Positions 48,062 to 60,965 of a DNA stretch of 64,000 nt are shown here, one piece after another. The stretch lies in NCBI GenBank assembly GCA_905250115.1, contig CAJNOI010000026.1, positions 425,077-489,076 of the forward strand. The letters run 5' to 3'. Under the pieces are notes generated by a model. It made no database searches and was not told the origin of the DNA. It was given only the letters and a program-made list of their open reading frames with translations. The position numbers were made by a program, and so were the translations under genes. This stretch comes from Adineta steineri. Taxonomy: Eukaryota > Rotifera > Eurotatoria > Adinetida > Adinetidae. How positions within the stretch are numbered: position 1 is the stretch's first letter; each line of letters opens with the position of its first letter.

Positions 48062-49376
48062 GTAAACTTGTTTTGAATCATAATTGTCTATATTTTCTCT
48101 ATCTTGGCCGTATTCTCATTTTTCTAATCAGTAAAACTGAGAAAATGTGTGAATAAAATAATGATGAGGCATATTCATCTATTCAACATTAATCTCCTCA
48201 AACAATTTATATACTGTACTTAAGAAATACGAAAGAAATATGAAAATATACATAAAAACAATTTTTTTTTCTTTCCTTCGTAAACAATCTATTGCTTTCA
48301 CTTCCTTTTTACTTAACCACGTGCAATATTTAGAAGAGAAAGGGAAAAAAGTGCTTTTCAATTCGTAGGAACACATGTTACTTCAGATAAGCTATTGTTC
48401 GATTTAATTAGTGGCAGATGCCAAAATAAATAAATGTCATAACACTCAGAAATTACACATATATATAATTCTTAAACATTTACACAGAAGCGACACTTCT
48501 ACTGTCTAGTAATGACATGAAGCTGAAGTAATTCAATGAATTTGAAAGATACTGATAAGATGAGAGAGAGAATGTGATGAGCCCAGGTCAATAAAATTTG
48601 CCACGGATGTAATGTATCATACTAGCAGATACCGATAGAAAGTGACTATCATAATCATTGACCTGAGGACGCAACACGCAACGAGAGTGTCACAGCAGGA
48701 ATGCAATAACCATATTGAGCAATGTAAAAACAATTGACTTTTTGATTTTCTATCACTGTTACGTTTTCTGGAATTTCTCAGATTTTGTTTCAATGTACTA
48801 AAATTTTTCACTAGGTTTTACTAATATTTACTTATTCCTATGTAAATCTCGTTACGAACAAATAATCAGCACACACTAAGATGAGACAACCGGTTATCAA
48901 TATACAGCAAGATTGATCGAACAACGACCAAATCGTAAATTCTCTTTTTGTACCTAAACATTTGAATTAAGCATTGTCAGCTATTTTATTAAATACAACG
49001 GATGCATTATACTGTCTCAGTTCTCTATACCACTCCAAGAAGAAATCATTAACTAATAACATGATAAAAGCTTCTTAGACTCGACTCAGTCAATCGAATA
49101 TTAGTGAACATTCAGGAAAAAAGTGAGAAAGTCCAGCAATAACTCTTCATTAATTTCATTGCTGAACAACAGATTCCTTCTTTCATATAATATTTTGCTA
49201 AATGCTTTTATTTTTGGACGCCGAGATTTGTGAAACAAAAACAAACCGCACTTTTCTCCTCACGCACTTTCAGAAATCTTGGCCAACGTTTTACAAACTC
49301 TATATATATATATTCGATAAACCCATCTGTACTATTTCATACAGACACTAACCACATTAGATTTTGAGTACAATCA
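48062..49376. other. intergenic with one short element
   Basis: No gene seen apart from the 87-bp element at 48582-48668. Confidence 0.4.
48582..48668. mobile_element. 87-bp element with CCCAGGTCAAT / ATTGACCTGAGG ends
   Basis: Imperfect terminal inverted repeats of ~11 bp. They match the ends of the 215-bp element at 47012, so this looks like a shorter relative with a different interior. Confidence 0.5.
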
Positions 49377-49476
49377 NNNNNNNNNNNNNNNNNNNNNNNN
49401 NNNNNNNNNNNNNNNNNNNNNNNNNNNNNNNNNNNNNNNNNNNNNNNNNNNNNNNNNNNNNNNNNNNNNNNNNNNN
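49377..49476. other. assembly gap (100 N)
   Basis: Exactly 100 N; size is a placeholder. Confidence 0.99.
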
Positions 49477-49787
49477 AAAAAAAATCATTTGATTTAATTC
49501 AATCATCTTGATTTTCGTAACTTTTTTTGTTTTTGTTTAAAGGTCAATACAATAACCATTGAAAGAGAAAGAATCATTTTATCTATCTTTTGTGGTATAG
49601 TAATCTTTCTTTGCCATTAATACACACTATCTCAACTAAACAACAAATGAAATAGTTATTGATGAAATCATACGAAATATTATCAATTCATCGAAATAGA
49701 AGTAAGAAACGAAACAAAATACTTTACTTTTGACACAATTATATAACATGTAAACTGTATATTTCTATATTTATCAGTCATATAAAA

Positions 49788-51488
49788 ATGCGATCTCGAA
49801 TAAACTATCAGGTTTATACAACAGCAGTCTTTGCTGCTATCGGTGGTTTTCTTTTTGGTTACGATCTAGGTGTTATTTCAGGTGTTATTGTAATGTCGAA
49901 ATTTCTTCTTGTTTTTGGAGATCAAACAAGTATTAATCGAGGTTCACTAACAAGTTCTATAGCTGGATCTATTGTGAGTGTGATGTCAATAGGTTGTTTT
50001 ATTGGTGCTCTTTTAGCTGGTCAAGCTAGTGATCGATTTTCACGTAAATATTCAATTCTTCTTTTTTCAGTTATTTTCATTGTGAGTGGTGCATTGCAAG
50101 CGGCTTCTTTCAATTTAAGTATATTACTTGTTTCGCGTTTAATTGCTGGTAAGATGATATTCATTTTTAAATTTTATATAATTAATGAACTAAATTGAAT
50201 TGAATAACTAGGTATAAGTGTTGGTGCACTATCCATGATTGTACCTGTTTATCAATCTGAAATTTCTACCAAAGAAATTCGTGGACGACTTGTTTCATTT
50301 CAACAATTGGCTATTACAATAGGAATTGCAGTTAGTTTTTGGACTAATTATGGTAATAAATTAAAATTGTTAAAATTTGCAGAAATACAAAATTTACTAA
50401 TTTTTTTGATTGTCTTAGGCACGGATTTGTATTTTCCATCTAGCAATGCATCATGGCAAATTCCACTTGGACTTCAAATTGTACCAGCATTCATTTTAGC
50501 AATTGGTATTCCTTTTTTTCCATTTTCACCACGTTGGTTAATGGCTCAAGGTCGTGATGGTGAAGCATTTGCTGTTCTTAGTCAAATACGTTCATGCTCT
50601 CAACGAGACATACTTATCGAATATAATGAAATTAAACAAGAGATCGCTGCAGAACATGAACAATCAATTCGATCATATGCTCAACTTTGTCATTTCCCAC
50701 TTCGTCGTCGTTTGATTCTTGGTATTGGTATTCAAATTTTACAACAACTTACTGGGATCAATTCAATTATGTATTATGCACCAGAAATATTTAAACAAGC
50801 CGGTTTATCAGGTCAACGTGCTGCTTTATTAGCAACTGGAATCAACGGATGTATCAATATGTTAGCTACTATTCCTGCTATTTTATTTCTTGATAAATGG
50901 GGTAGACGACCTGTATTAATTGCTGGTGGTATACTTATGAGTTTATCGATGCTTACTATAGGCAGTATTATGGGTATACATGGACATACATTATTCAATT
51001 CAACAACAAATATTGCTGAAGTCATTATTCCAAGTCAAACAGCTTCGTATACAATAATTGTATTCGTATATATTTTCGTTGCAGCATTTGCATCTAGTTG
51101 GGGACCAACAACATGGCTTTATTGTACAGAAATATTTCCATTGAGTATGCGAGCAAAAGGAACATCATTAACTACAGCTGCTATTTGGGCAACTAATTGT
51201 CTTGTTTCTTTTCTTGTACCTGTTCTTCTCGAACGTCTTACATATGGAACCTATCTTATATTTGGTATTTTCTGTTTAATTATGGCCATAATAATATTTC
51301 TTTTCTATCCAGAAACAAAAGGTAGAAGTTTAGAAGATATGGATATGGTGTTTTCAAATTCGATTCTCGCCATTTCATCACACAAAAAAAGGAAAAACAT
51401 TATCAACTACACTACAAATAATCCTGTTAAAAGACAATCACATCCACATATTGCTATATTTAATTCACATCGTATTGAATTTTTTTAA
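49788..51488 (+). CDS. MFS sugar transporter, fungal hexose/quinate-permease-like (523 aa)
   Basis: Exons 49788-50148, 50212-50352 and 50419-51488. Twelve hydrophobic segments with the sugar-porter signatures in order: GGFLFGYDLGVISG in TM1, GQASDRFSRKYSI after TM2, SVGALSMIVPVYQSEIS in TM4, PFSPRWLMAQGRD before the central loop, QILQQLTGINSIMYYAPEIF in TM7, DKWGRRPVLIAGG, and FYPETKGRSLEDMD after TM12. The second intron is 66 bp, a multiple of three without a stop, so retention would add 22 residues between TM5 and the following loop; removing it restores family spacing. The protein should move a hexose or related polyol into the cell with H+. The sequence looks more like fungal than animal GLUT members (impression only). 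Confidence 0.9.
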
Positions 51489-52192
51489 TTATAATTAAAT
51501 AACTAGAGATAAGTGTGTTTGATTAAATTAATTAAAAAATTATAATAAATCTTTATCAATAAAAACTAATCATCTCGCTGAATTCATATGACCACTTAAA
51601 GAATACAACAAGAATATCAGTACTATATTATTTCATTTGGAATTATTCATTCTATATGATTCTTTATTATTTAAAGTATTTGTTTGATGCATTCTATTCT
51701 CATTTCTATTCAATCTCACATCCACTCATCCAAAGAACGGAAGAAGAATATACATAACTTTGTAGAGGCACAGGAAACTCTATCATGGTGATTAGATCTC
51801 TACCTAAGAACTATAGTAATAGACAGAGAATGATAATTTAGGAAATAACATTTTCGATTATTAGATGTGTAACTATCGTCATTTTCTTAAATTTGAAGTT
51901 TATAATATCAATGTTAGATATACAGCATGTTGTATGACTGTATATCGTCTCAATTCATTTGTTTACTAAACAAATAGTTCGATGAATTTAATGTATATAT
52001 AATTTTTTTTTGAAAAATTTCTAAATTGATCAAATCTTTGTCTTTATTATTGTGACATTTGATGTCAGTTTGAGAGCGAAAGATATCGTACTTAATATAG
52101 TACGCACCAGTCTTTTTATAAAATCAAATCAGTTTTAAATTTCGAAGCGACTCTGAATGTAATATATTGTTTTCAGATTAATCTATTCAATT
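51489..52192. other. intergenic, no gene seen
   Basis: AT-rich. A TTTTCAG acceptor-like site lies ~20 bp before the next ATG. Confidence 0.4.
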
Positions 52193-53251
52193 ATGTATAT
52201 AATACCATTATTACATCAGCCTGAATCTGTATCTTTTATATTTTTAATATTAAATATTTTCATTCTATTAATCACAATTTGTTTTGTTCGATCACTCTTA
52301 TTTTTTATTCTCATACTTATTTATTTGATTATCGTCATATTCATATGTCGAAAAATAGCACATGGTCATTCATATATTCCACCAAAAAATACTAATTTAA
52401 TTGGACAAACAATTGTTATTACAGGTGCAGCATCAGGTATTGGTCGTGTATCAGTGGTAGAATTCGCTAGACTAGGAGCTAAAGTTATTATTGGTATACG
52501 TGGTCAAGAAAGAAGTGAAGAAATAGCACAAGAATTAGAACGTGAAGCAAATATTATTGGTATGAATAGAATAATTGGTTATAATTTAGATTTATCAAAT
52601 CTTATGACAGTAAAAAATTTTGCTGATAAAATTCTTGAACATGAAGAAAACGTAAATATTTTATTAAATAATGCTGGTATTGCAAATCTATCACATTCAT
52701 TAACAGTTGATGGAATACAGACAGAATTTGGTACAAATCATATTGGTCATTTCTATTTAACAAAGCTTTTATTACCATTATTAATACAATCACAAGCACG
52801 TATTGTCAATGTTAGTAGTATTGGACATTGTTTTATAGAAAATGGTATTAATTATGACTTATCTAGTTCAGCGTATGTGCCAAAAGTAGCTTATGATCAA
52901 TCAAAACTAGCACAAATATTACATGCTTTTGAACTGCAACAGCGTTATGGTCAACAAGGTATAAAAGCATATTCATTACATCCAGGATTAATTCATACAG
53001 GAATCACACGAAGTATACCAACATATTTTGCATCGATTTATCAGCTAATATTGCTTATAGTTGGAAAATCATTATATCAAGGTACACAAACAAGTTTATA
53101 TTGTTCATTATCGGATAATGCAAAGCCAGGAATATTTCATGCGGATTGTAAAGAAGCAAAAGCAAGTCCATTGGCTTATAATATAAAATTAGCTGAAGAA
53201 TGTTGGAACTTCAGTGAAAATATAATTAATGAAAAACCAAAATTCTTCTGA
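52193..53251 (+). CDS. membrane-anchored SDR, retinol-dehydrogenase-like (352 aa)
   Basis: Single exon. Residues ~13-52 hold two hydrophobic helices. The SDR fold follows: TGAASGIG at 77-84 (NAD(P) binding), NNAG at 159-162, NVSSIGH at 206-212 with the active-site Ser, and YDQSK at 234-238 with the catalytic Tyr and Lys, so the active site is complete. HPGLIHTGI and a C-terminal FHADCKEAKASP match the RDH11-14/WWOX-type branch that reduces retinal, steroid or lipid carbonyls at the ER membrane. Substrate cannot be told from sequence. No intron, unlike most nearby genes. Confidence 0.9.
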   Translation: MYIIPLLHQPESVSFIFLILNIFILLITICFVRSLLFFILILIYLIIVIFICRKIAHGHSYIPPKNTNLIGQTIVITGAASGIGRVSVVEFARLGAKVIIGIRGQERSEEIAQELEREANIIGMNRIIGYNLDLSNLMTVKNFADKILEHEENVNILLNNAGIANLSHSLTVDGIQTEFGTNHIGHFYLTKLLLPLLIQSQARIVNVSSIGHCFIENGINYDLSSSAYVPKVAYDQSKLAQILHAFELQQRYGQQGIKAYSLHPGLIHTGITRSIPTYFASIYQLILLIVGKSLYQGTQTSLYCSLSDNAKPGIFHADCKEAKASPLAYNIKLAEECWNFSENIINEKPKFF

Positions 53252-53932
53252 GTATAAATATCGAACTATAATTGATCAGATCGTATATTAGATACTCTAA
53301 TGATAACATTCACCTCGATTAATATAGTTAAAAACAACAACTCCTCTTTGTATATATGACAATTTGATAATGGGTGTGAATTCTATTTGCAATCTGTTTT
53401 TAATATCATTTTATTTCTTGCTTTATATCAAATAAAACCTCATGAAATTCATTGATACATTTAAGAATGATGAATAACATGATTGATTTGCATAGTTTTG
53501 ATATCCATACATCTTTCTCATTTTTTCATGTTCTAATTACACAATACTGATAATATAAAATTAGCATCTGTTATATTTCAGTAGAAACTATGAACATATA
53601 TATCTCATTCTTTTCAAAAGTACAGAACACTAAACTATCTATAAAGATCTGTTCATTTTCTAACAGGATCAGAAAATATTTAGCTGTTATTACAATAGAT
53701 ATCGCTCTAGACTTGAAATGTGATTGGCACAGTTTTACACCATACCTGTGTTTTTTATTTGATCTGTAATGATGACTCAGTAATGAGTTGCTGCGATACA
53801 CCTAGTTTCTTTCTATATTTTATATTTCAAAGATGATTCAATGTCCAATTTAGTAGAATTATAAGATAAAGTTTTTCTTGTCTCAGTTTCACTTTAACGA
53901 GACCATAGTATTATTCTTTTAGATGAAATGTA
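53252..53932. other. intergenic, no gene seen
   Basis: AT-rich, no coding signal. Confidence 0.4.
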
Positions 53933-54934
53933 ATGAACACTTTGATATTATCGTCTATTCCATGTCTAGAATCGTTACCAGATGAATTATTTTATGATAT
54001 TTTTGAATATTTATCAGTTCGAGATTTGTATAATGGATTTTATAATCTTAATTGTCGTTTTACATCGATTCTTTCTTCGCTCACTAATGTCTATGGAGAA
54101 ATGATAACTAAAGAAGAAGCATATTCACCTGCTTTTCTTTTCTTTGCTACTCGTATTACTATACTGAGCGTGGAACATGTTGAACCAATTGATTTTTCTT
54201 CATTTGTAGCTCTTCGTTCGCTTAGATTACATACTGAACCAAATCGTAGTCAATGTCAATCAATTCAACTTCTTTCTCGTCTCGAATATTTGTCTGTTGA
54301 TAAACCTCGTGTTGAACATTTTTATTATTCAATTTCATTGTCTTTCTTCGTGTTGACAAATGCATTTCCATCTCTTCGTTCATGTCGTCTCAATCTAATT
54401 CCATTCAAAGATAAACAACAATGGACACTTGTACCTTCGCTTCATATATTGAATATTAGTATTGGTAATCCTCGTGTTTATCCACAAATACTTTATGCTT
54501 GTCCATCACTTGATAAATTTAGTCTTGAATTTACACCACATTTTACTACACCGCCCAAAGTATTCTTTGATTCATCCCATACATCTCTTCGACAACTTAA
54601 ACTTCGCTTAAATTGTACGACATTTTCATATTGTCAAATTATTGATTTACTATTATCTCTCGTACCAAACTTGATATATTTATCTATTAGAGGATCTCTT
54701 AGCGATGCCAACAACATCGATATAGACTCACTCGCTATCATTCTTTATGATCGCGTTCCTAAACTTAATAAATTCTTTCTCAAAATGGCAGTTCAAGAAT
54801 CACTTATTAATACTCAACAAGATGATAATTATGAAAACATACAACAGTTACATCCACTTTTTCAATATATTATAATAGATCCATCAACACAGTATACACC
54901 AGCACGATTGATCATTCAATCAGAAAGTGGATAA
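53933..54934 (+). CDS. F-box protein with LRR-like region (333 aa)
   Basis: Single exon from ATG at 53933; TTCTTTTAG lies ~10 bp upstream and may be a 5' splice acceptor. Residues ~12-50 form an F-box (ESLPDELFYDIFEYLSVRDL, then YNGFYNLNCRFTSIL). The rest shows irregular leucine-rich repeats (FVALRSLRLHTEP, LLSRLEYLSVDKP, LVPSLHILNISIGNP, LVPNLIYLSIRGS). F-box proteins bind SKP1 and bring substrates to SCF ubiquitin ligases; the LRR part would choose the substrate. Large F-box families of this form are common in bdelloids. Confidence 0.82.
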   Translation: MNTLILSSIPCLESLPDELFYDIFEYLSVRDLYNGFYNLNCRFTSILSSLTNVYGEMITKEEAYSPAFLFFATRITILSVEHVEPIDFSSFVALRSLRLHTEPNRSQCQSIQLLSRLEYLSVDKPRVEHFYYSISLSFFVLTNAFPSLRSCRLNLIPFKDKQQWTLVPSLHILNISIGNPRVYPQILYACPSLDKFSLEFTPHFTTPPKVFFDSSHTSLRQLKLRLNCTTFSYCQIIDLLLSLVPNLIYLSIRGSLSDANNIDIDSLAIILYDRVPKLNKFFLKMAVQESLINTQQDDNYENIQQLHPLFQYIIIDPSTQYTPARLIIQSESG

Positions 54935-55349
54935 CTATGGATACAATATTTTAGTTTCTTTTTATATTTTATAAAAGAAAAGTAATAATAGATATGAGAG
55001 CGAATGTGACATGAGAAGTATTATTTCTTCTTCGCATTTCCGTATGAAACAATCAAGAGTCGTTTTATTTTTATGTCATATTTATGTATTATTCAATCTT
55101 CTGAGTAACTATCAAAACTTTTTCTGAAATTTCATAATTAATTTCTACATAAACATTTTTAATCTGACAATAAGTTTTAACATCAAACTAATAACAAGTC
55201 ACTTGAGAATTCTATCACTCTCTTATAAGGAACAAACATGCTCTTGTCTGAGTCCTGAAAGATATATTTAAATTATTTTTATTTTTTTCCAAAGAAAAAA
55301 AAGACAAAGAAAAAGTTCTCAGCAGAGATATTATTTTATTTCTAACATC
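54935..55349. other. intergenic, no gene seen
   Basis: AT-rich, A-run at 55290-55310; no coding signal. Confidence 0.4.
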
Positions 55350-56398
55350 ATGTCTTCATCCATGGCTATCGATATTCTTCATTCTACTCAACAATATTCA
55401 CTCTACAGTACTTCTTTTATATTTGTTATTGGTACAATTGGAAATCTACTTAATATTCTTATTTTTACTACATTAAAAATCTTTCGAAACAATGAATGTG
55501 TACTTTATGTTGTCACAGAGGCAATCGCAAACATATTTCAATTAACTACATTTACTCTTATTAATCTACTCTCAGCAGTATATCAAACTGATCCAGCTAA
55601 TTCATCACTTTTCTGGTGTAAACTTCGAGGTATAATGGTTATATTATGCACACTTATTTCATTTTTTACAATAAGTTGTTCTGCTTTTCATCAATATCTT
55701 TCCACAAGTCCTCTCCTCTATTTAAGACAATTATCAACAATCAAATTAACAAGATTTCTTATATCTACATCAGTGATTATTTCACTATTATTTACTATAC
55801 CATTTATTATATTTCTTGAAATTCGAGCATCTGTTTGTGCTATATTTAATCAAAATACGTTAAATTATCTATCTTATTTCTATTATCCAGTTCTATCTGG
55901 ACTTTTACCTGTTCTTATTGCATCAGCATTTAGTTTTCTAGCATATAATAATGTTCGACGAATAGTTCGAAGACAAATACCAATAGTTCGACGAAGACTT
56001 GATCAACAATTAACTGCAATGATACTTATTCGTGTAATAGTATTTATCATTTTAACATTACCCTATGATATTCAAAGGATGTATACATATATTGCAAAAG
56101 TTAATCAATCAAATCTACTTTATTATGCAATTAACAATCTCATTGGAGCAATTTTAGTAACATTCTTTAATATAAATTATGCGGTAAGATAGAATAGATA
56201 ATTTGTGTTTTAAATGTGATTGTTTAGGCATCTTTTTATATATTCTTGATAACATCTGCCCGATTCCGTCGACAAGTGAAATATATTTTGGTGAAGAAAT
56301 GTTGGGGACGATGTAAACGATGGTTTCTTCATAGTAGAAATCAAGTTAATCCAAATGAGAATCTCAGATCACCTAATTCTAGCGTCGTATTAGATTAA
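55350..56398 (+). CDS. divergent rhodopsin-like GPCR (334 aa)
   Basis: Exons 55350-56183 and 56228-56398. Seven membrane segments. TM1 has GTIGNLLNILIF; TM3 follows FWCKLRG and ends in SAFHQYLSTS, so HQY replaces DRY. Loop 3 (RRIVRRQIPIVRRRLDQQ) followed by TAMILIRVIVFI is nearly the same as in the 29.5-kb gene. TM7 is split at the same point (INYA|ASFYIFLITSARFRRQV) and the NPxxY Pro is absent. Tail has KKCWGRCKRW, a likely palmitoylation and basic patch. Closest paralogue in the window is the gene at 29502. Confidence 0.88.
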
Positions 56399-57463
56399 AA
56401 ACTAAAATTAACTTCTTTGAAAACTATTATTTAATTATTATAATCTAGTTCAAAATAACATAAAGACAAGATTAGCATCAATTTATTCGTACATATGACT
56501 AAATTCTGAAAAGCTAGAGTCAAATCTTTGAATCTATTGAAAAATCGGCACTATCATACAATTTACATGAACTACTTGAAAAAATTATAAATGAATTCGT
56601 CATTTTTTTCCTAGTAGTGAAATTAGATTAATAGACAATCCGAATATACTTATTTCATTTCTCAAACTTAGAAATTATGAAATATAAATCGTTTATTAGT
56701 TCATTGTAACTGTAAATCTATAATACGATCTAGTTAATTTAAAGTTCATTTTTCTGTTGCAAGTCTACTTTATAAATGCTTGTCATTTACTTTAACTATA
56801 ATCTGTTTCTAAATAATAAACAAAAAATATAATATATCACAAGATAGAAAAATTATACAATCCTGTTTAGAGTTATCTTTTGAAACAAACCTTATTTATC
56901 ATCATTTCTCACATACATCAATAATTTACTTCAGTTTTATATTCAATTCACCTAAACTTTTTCTAATATTTAATGGTGCACAAAATAGAAGATTCATAGG
57001 AAATACGTCTACTCTCCTTCTATTTTCATGAAATAAATGTTGATTATTTTGAATTTAGGAAGAATCCATGTATGAATTATAACCATAGAATATTTTCTTA
57101 TTTAGTAAGACAAGCGACCGAAATATAATCTCAGATGCAATGTAATTTATGTAAGTGAAAACTAACTTTTCTTTTATTTTCATTTCATAGTATTCTTTTG
57201 CATTATTTTTTAATTTACTTCGCTTATTTATAAAACCGAGATTAAACTTTTAATATTCGAAAGTGGATGAATATGAATGAAAGACCTCTAGATTTACATT
57301 CATATCTTATTTGACTTGACTATAAGAAAACATACTAGCATAAAAATAACTTTTGATGATAATAAATAGTATATATAATAGTTTTACAGTATAGATAGTT
57401 TTATTATCAATAGAATAAAAACAAAAGTCACTATCATAATGAAAGAAAAATTAATATATATTT
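56399..57463. other. intergenic, no gene seen
   Basis: AT-rich convergent spacer between the GPCR and cathepsin L; nothing recognised. Confidence 0.4.
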
Positions 57464-58707
<1,244 letters not shown>

Positions 58708-59679
58708 TGTTTATATATTGTATTTGTTTTGTTAAAACACAACTACTGTTGAAAAATGAATTTTTTTGTGCTTTTTACAGGAAATATTTTTTTGTTATGT
58801 CAGTGTTTTTTTCTTGAAGATAAGAACGATCAAATAAGCCACGTTATTAAATAAGCATTTTTTTTACACAAAATGACCATGCAAAGTACAGAAATATAGG
58901 TTATCTTTTATATTTACTTCTTTTTCAAATAACAAAGTAAGTGATGATAGGATCTATTTTTTGCAAAATCATTCTATACAATACTTGAAATTTCTATTTT
59001 TCTGTTTGTCAACAAAATAGTTGTCGATACGAATACCTTTACGTTGCGTATATCTAGCAACACATCTTATCATTACTTTATTTTTATGTTTGTCTTTTTT
59101 TTCTTTTAAATGACATTGAATAATATCAATTGAAAGAAATCTTTCAGTAATCCTAAGACTAAATTCCATTATACTAAAGAAGTAATCGGTAGAAGAACAT
59201 GAAATGAAATCCTTTATAAAATCTGATTAAAGGTTCTAGTCGTTTTATTAATGGCAACAAAGACATATAGAATCATTAAACATTATATCTCCATCATCAA
59301 CTGTACAACAAACTATTCCTAATACTAAAATATTTGTACTTTATTTTCTACATTACGATTATTCCGAAATCAACACTTAATAATCGGTCATATCTTCATT
59401 AAAATAACATCATATATTTTATAATATGGCTGTAATATTAATGTGATAATTAATTCAATAATTTGTTGTAAAATCAACAATATGTTTTACTATTTTCAAT
59501 CAATTTCTTTTAATATATTATTTGTTTAGTCTATGACAAATTATATATACAAAACTAGTTGGTATTGGACTTGCGATTGTACATTTCAATCTTTTTTTAT
59601 CTTCGTTCATAATTTTTGGGCTCTGTCATTTAAAATTCAATAATAACAAATTATTTTATATTCTTTGGTTTTTTTACTA
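58708..59679. other. intergenic, no gene seen
   Basis: Upstream of cathepsin L; AT-rich, no accepted gene. Confidence 0.4.
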
Positions 59680-59860
59680 GTTATGGCCACAATCATATTC
59701 TATCTATTAACAGCTTTCTATAATGCTCGTCATTTCATACGTCGACAAGATAACAGCAATGACATTTTCTCCTGTTATCACTTATATTTATTTAGGTCTA
59801 CCTTGAATTATTTTCGGAATTTATTCTATTGATAAACTTATTATAAGTGATGATTCTATA
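59680..59860 (+). pseudogene. GPCR relic (TM5-TM6)
   Basis: ATIIFYLLTAFYNARHFIRRQ matches TM5 and the start of loop 3 of the GPCRs at 29502 and 55350. Directly after RRQ about 12 codons are missing and the frame shifts; then TAMTFSPVITYIYLGLP, TAG/TGA-type stop, IIFGIYSIDKL matches TM6. No other exons are clear. Confidence 0.55.
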
Positions 59861-60515
59861 TAATTTGTAATTGATTTTATATTAATTATCTAGTAAGACA
59901 ATTTTATTATTGTTTCAACTGTTAAGATCGGGTTTTGTTTTTTTTTCTCTTCCTTTTAGCTCGATCTTTATGTGCTTGTGTTGTCATCAGAATATTTTAG
60001 CCGTTAACTAAAATATATATGAATAAAAAAGAATACTGTCGATTATAAAAACGATCGCACAGAAGGATAGTAGCAATAAGTTAAGCTCGTCGGATATATC
60101 GATAATTCGATTAAATTAATAATTTACAACAAGGAATATATACATAAGTACGGTGTAAAATAAAGAACAAATTATAGAAAAAAGTCTTCACAATCCTTGA
60201 GTAAAGTCTAAAATTTACTTTCATAACTTCTTCTCTTTCGTATTATATAGAACTATTTTAAATACGTCTCGTTGTTTCTATAACTTAATGTATATAAGTT
60301 CATTTTTCATATCATAGAGATTGTATTGAGGGTGTGGGTGTGGGTGTGGTTAAGAACAGAACAATATTCACACCCACACTCAGCATCGTTAATGAAGAAC
60401 CTCTGATTCAAGATTATCTTTCTTTATTTTATTCGTATAATAATTAATTAACGAAAAAATTCGTGATTATTCTTACAATGCAAAAAAGCAAATTCTGTTG
60501 CTTTGTGAAATTAGA
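59861..60515. other. intergenic with one inverted-repeat element
   Basis: AT-rich; holds copy F. Confidence 0.4.
60328..60383. repeat. GT-arm/CA-arm inverted repeat, copy F
   Basis: Clearest copy: GAGGGTGTGGGTGTGGGTG on the left and CACACCCACACTC on the right around ~20 bp. Three tandem GTGTGG(G) units resemble a telomere repeat. Confidence 0.65.
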
Positions 60516-60965
60516 TCAATTTATTATTTCTCTACGTTTTTTAATGCTCCTTTTTAATAGGATTTTTGGGAAAATTCCAGGATGACATTTTTGCTTTTGT
60601 GCGTCAAGGAAAGGTGAACTTCCCAACTTGTTAACGACGATATGTATACCATCGCCAATCTTCTTGCAAGTAAACCGACGAATCGAAATCAACCATTGAA
60701 ATCCATTTCGTTTCGTTGTATCGCATTTTTCCGGGAGACACTTTTCCAAATCATCATCACATGTAACACGAATATTTGTGCATGTATCGTAGCATATATC
60801 GTGCTCATTACAGCAATCGATCATATTACTGAGTCCGATGAATTTTATAAGTTTATTGAAATTAAGGCCACCCTGTGCACCACATCCATTTGCTTGAGTC
60901 TGTTGACGAAGACTGTTTGCACTTCCAATAGTGAAAATCAGTATGATCAGAACCGTGTGAGCCAT
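60516..60965 (-). CDS. secreted phospholipase A2, group XII-like (149 aa)
   Basis: Single exon from ATG. The first ~18 residues are a signal peptide. NGCGAQGG at 26-33 gives the calcium loop; CCNEHDICYDTC at 51-62 holds the catalytic His55-Asp56 pair. Further Cys (VTCDDDLEKCLPEKC and HPG-type Cys near the end) fit the disulfide scaffold. The spacing and the DDDLEKCL string fit the group XII branch found in animals, rather than the venom-type groups I/II. The family hydrolyses the sn-2 ester of phospholipids using Ca2+; group XIIB members have lost activity, but here the His and Asp are present. Function probably digestive or in lipid signalling (inference). Confidence 0.85.
   Translation of the reverse strand: MAHTVLIILIFTIGSANSLRQQTQANGCGAQGGLNFNKLIKFIGLSNMIDCCNEHDICYDTCTNIRVTCDDDLEKCLPEKCDTTKRNGFQWLISIRRFTCKKIGDGIHIVVNKLGSSPFLDAQKQKCHPGIFPKILLKRSIKKRREIIN

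Noticed and set aside
58969-59169. 66-codon minus-strand frame upstream of cathepsin L
   Set aside because: Lys/Arg/Ile-rich, no family, no conserved features.
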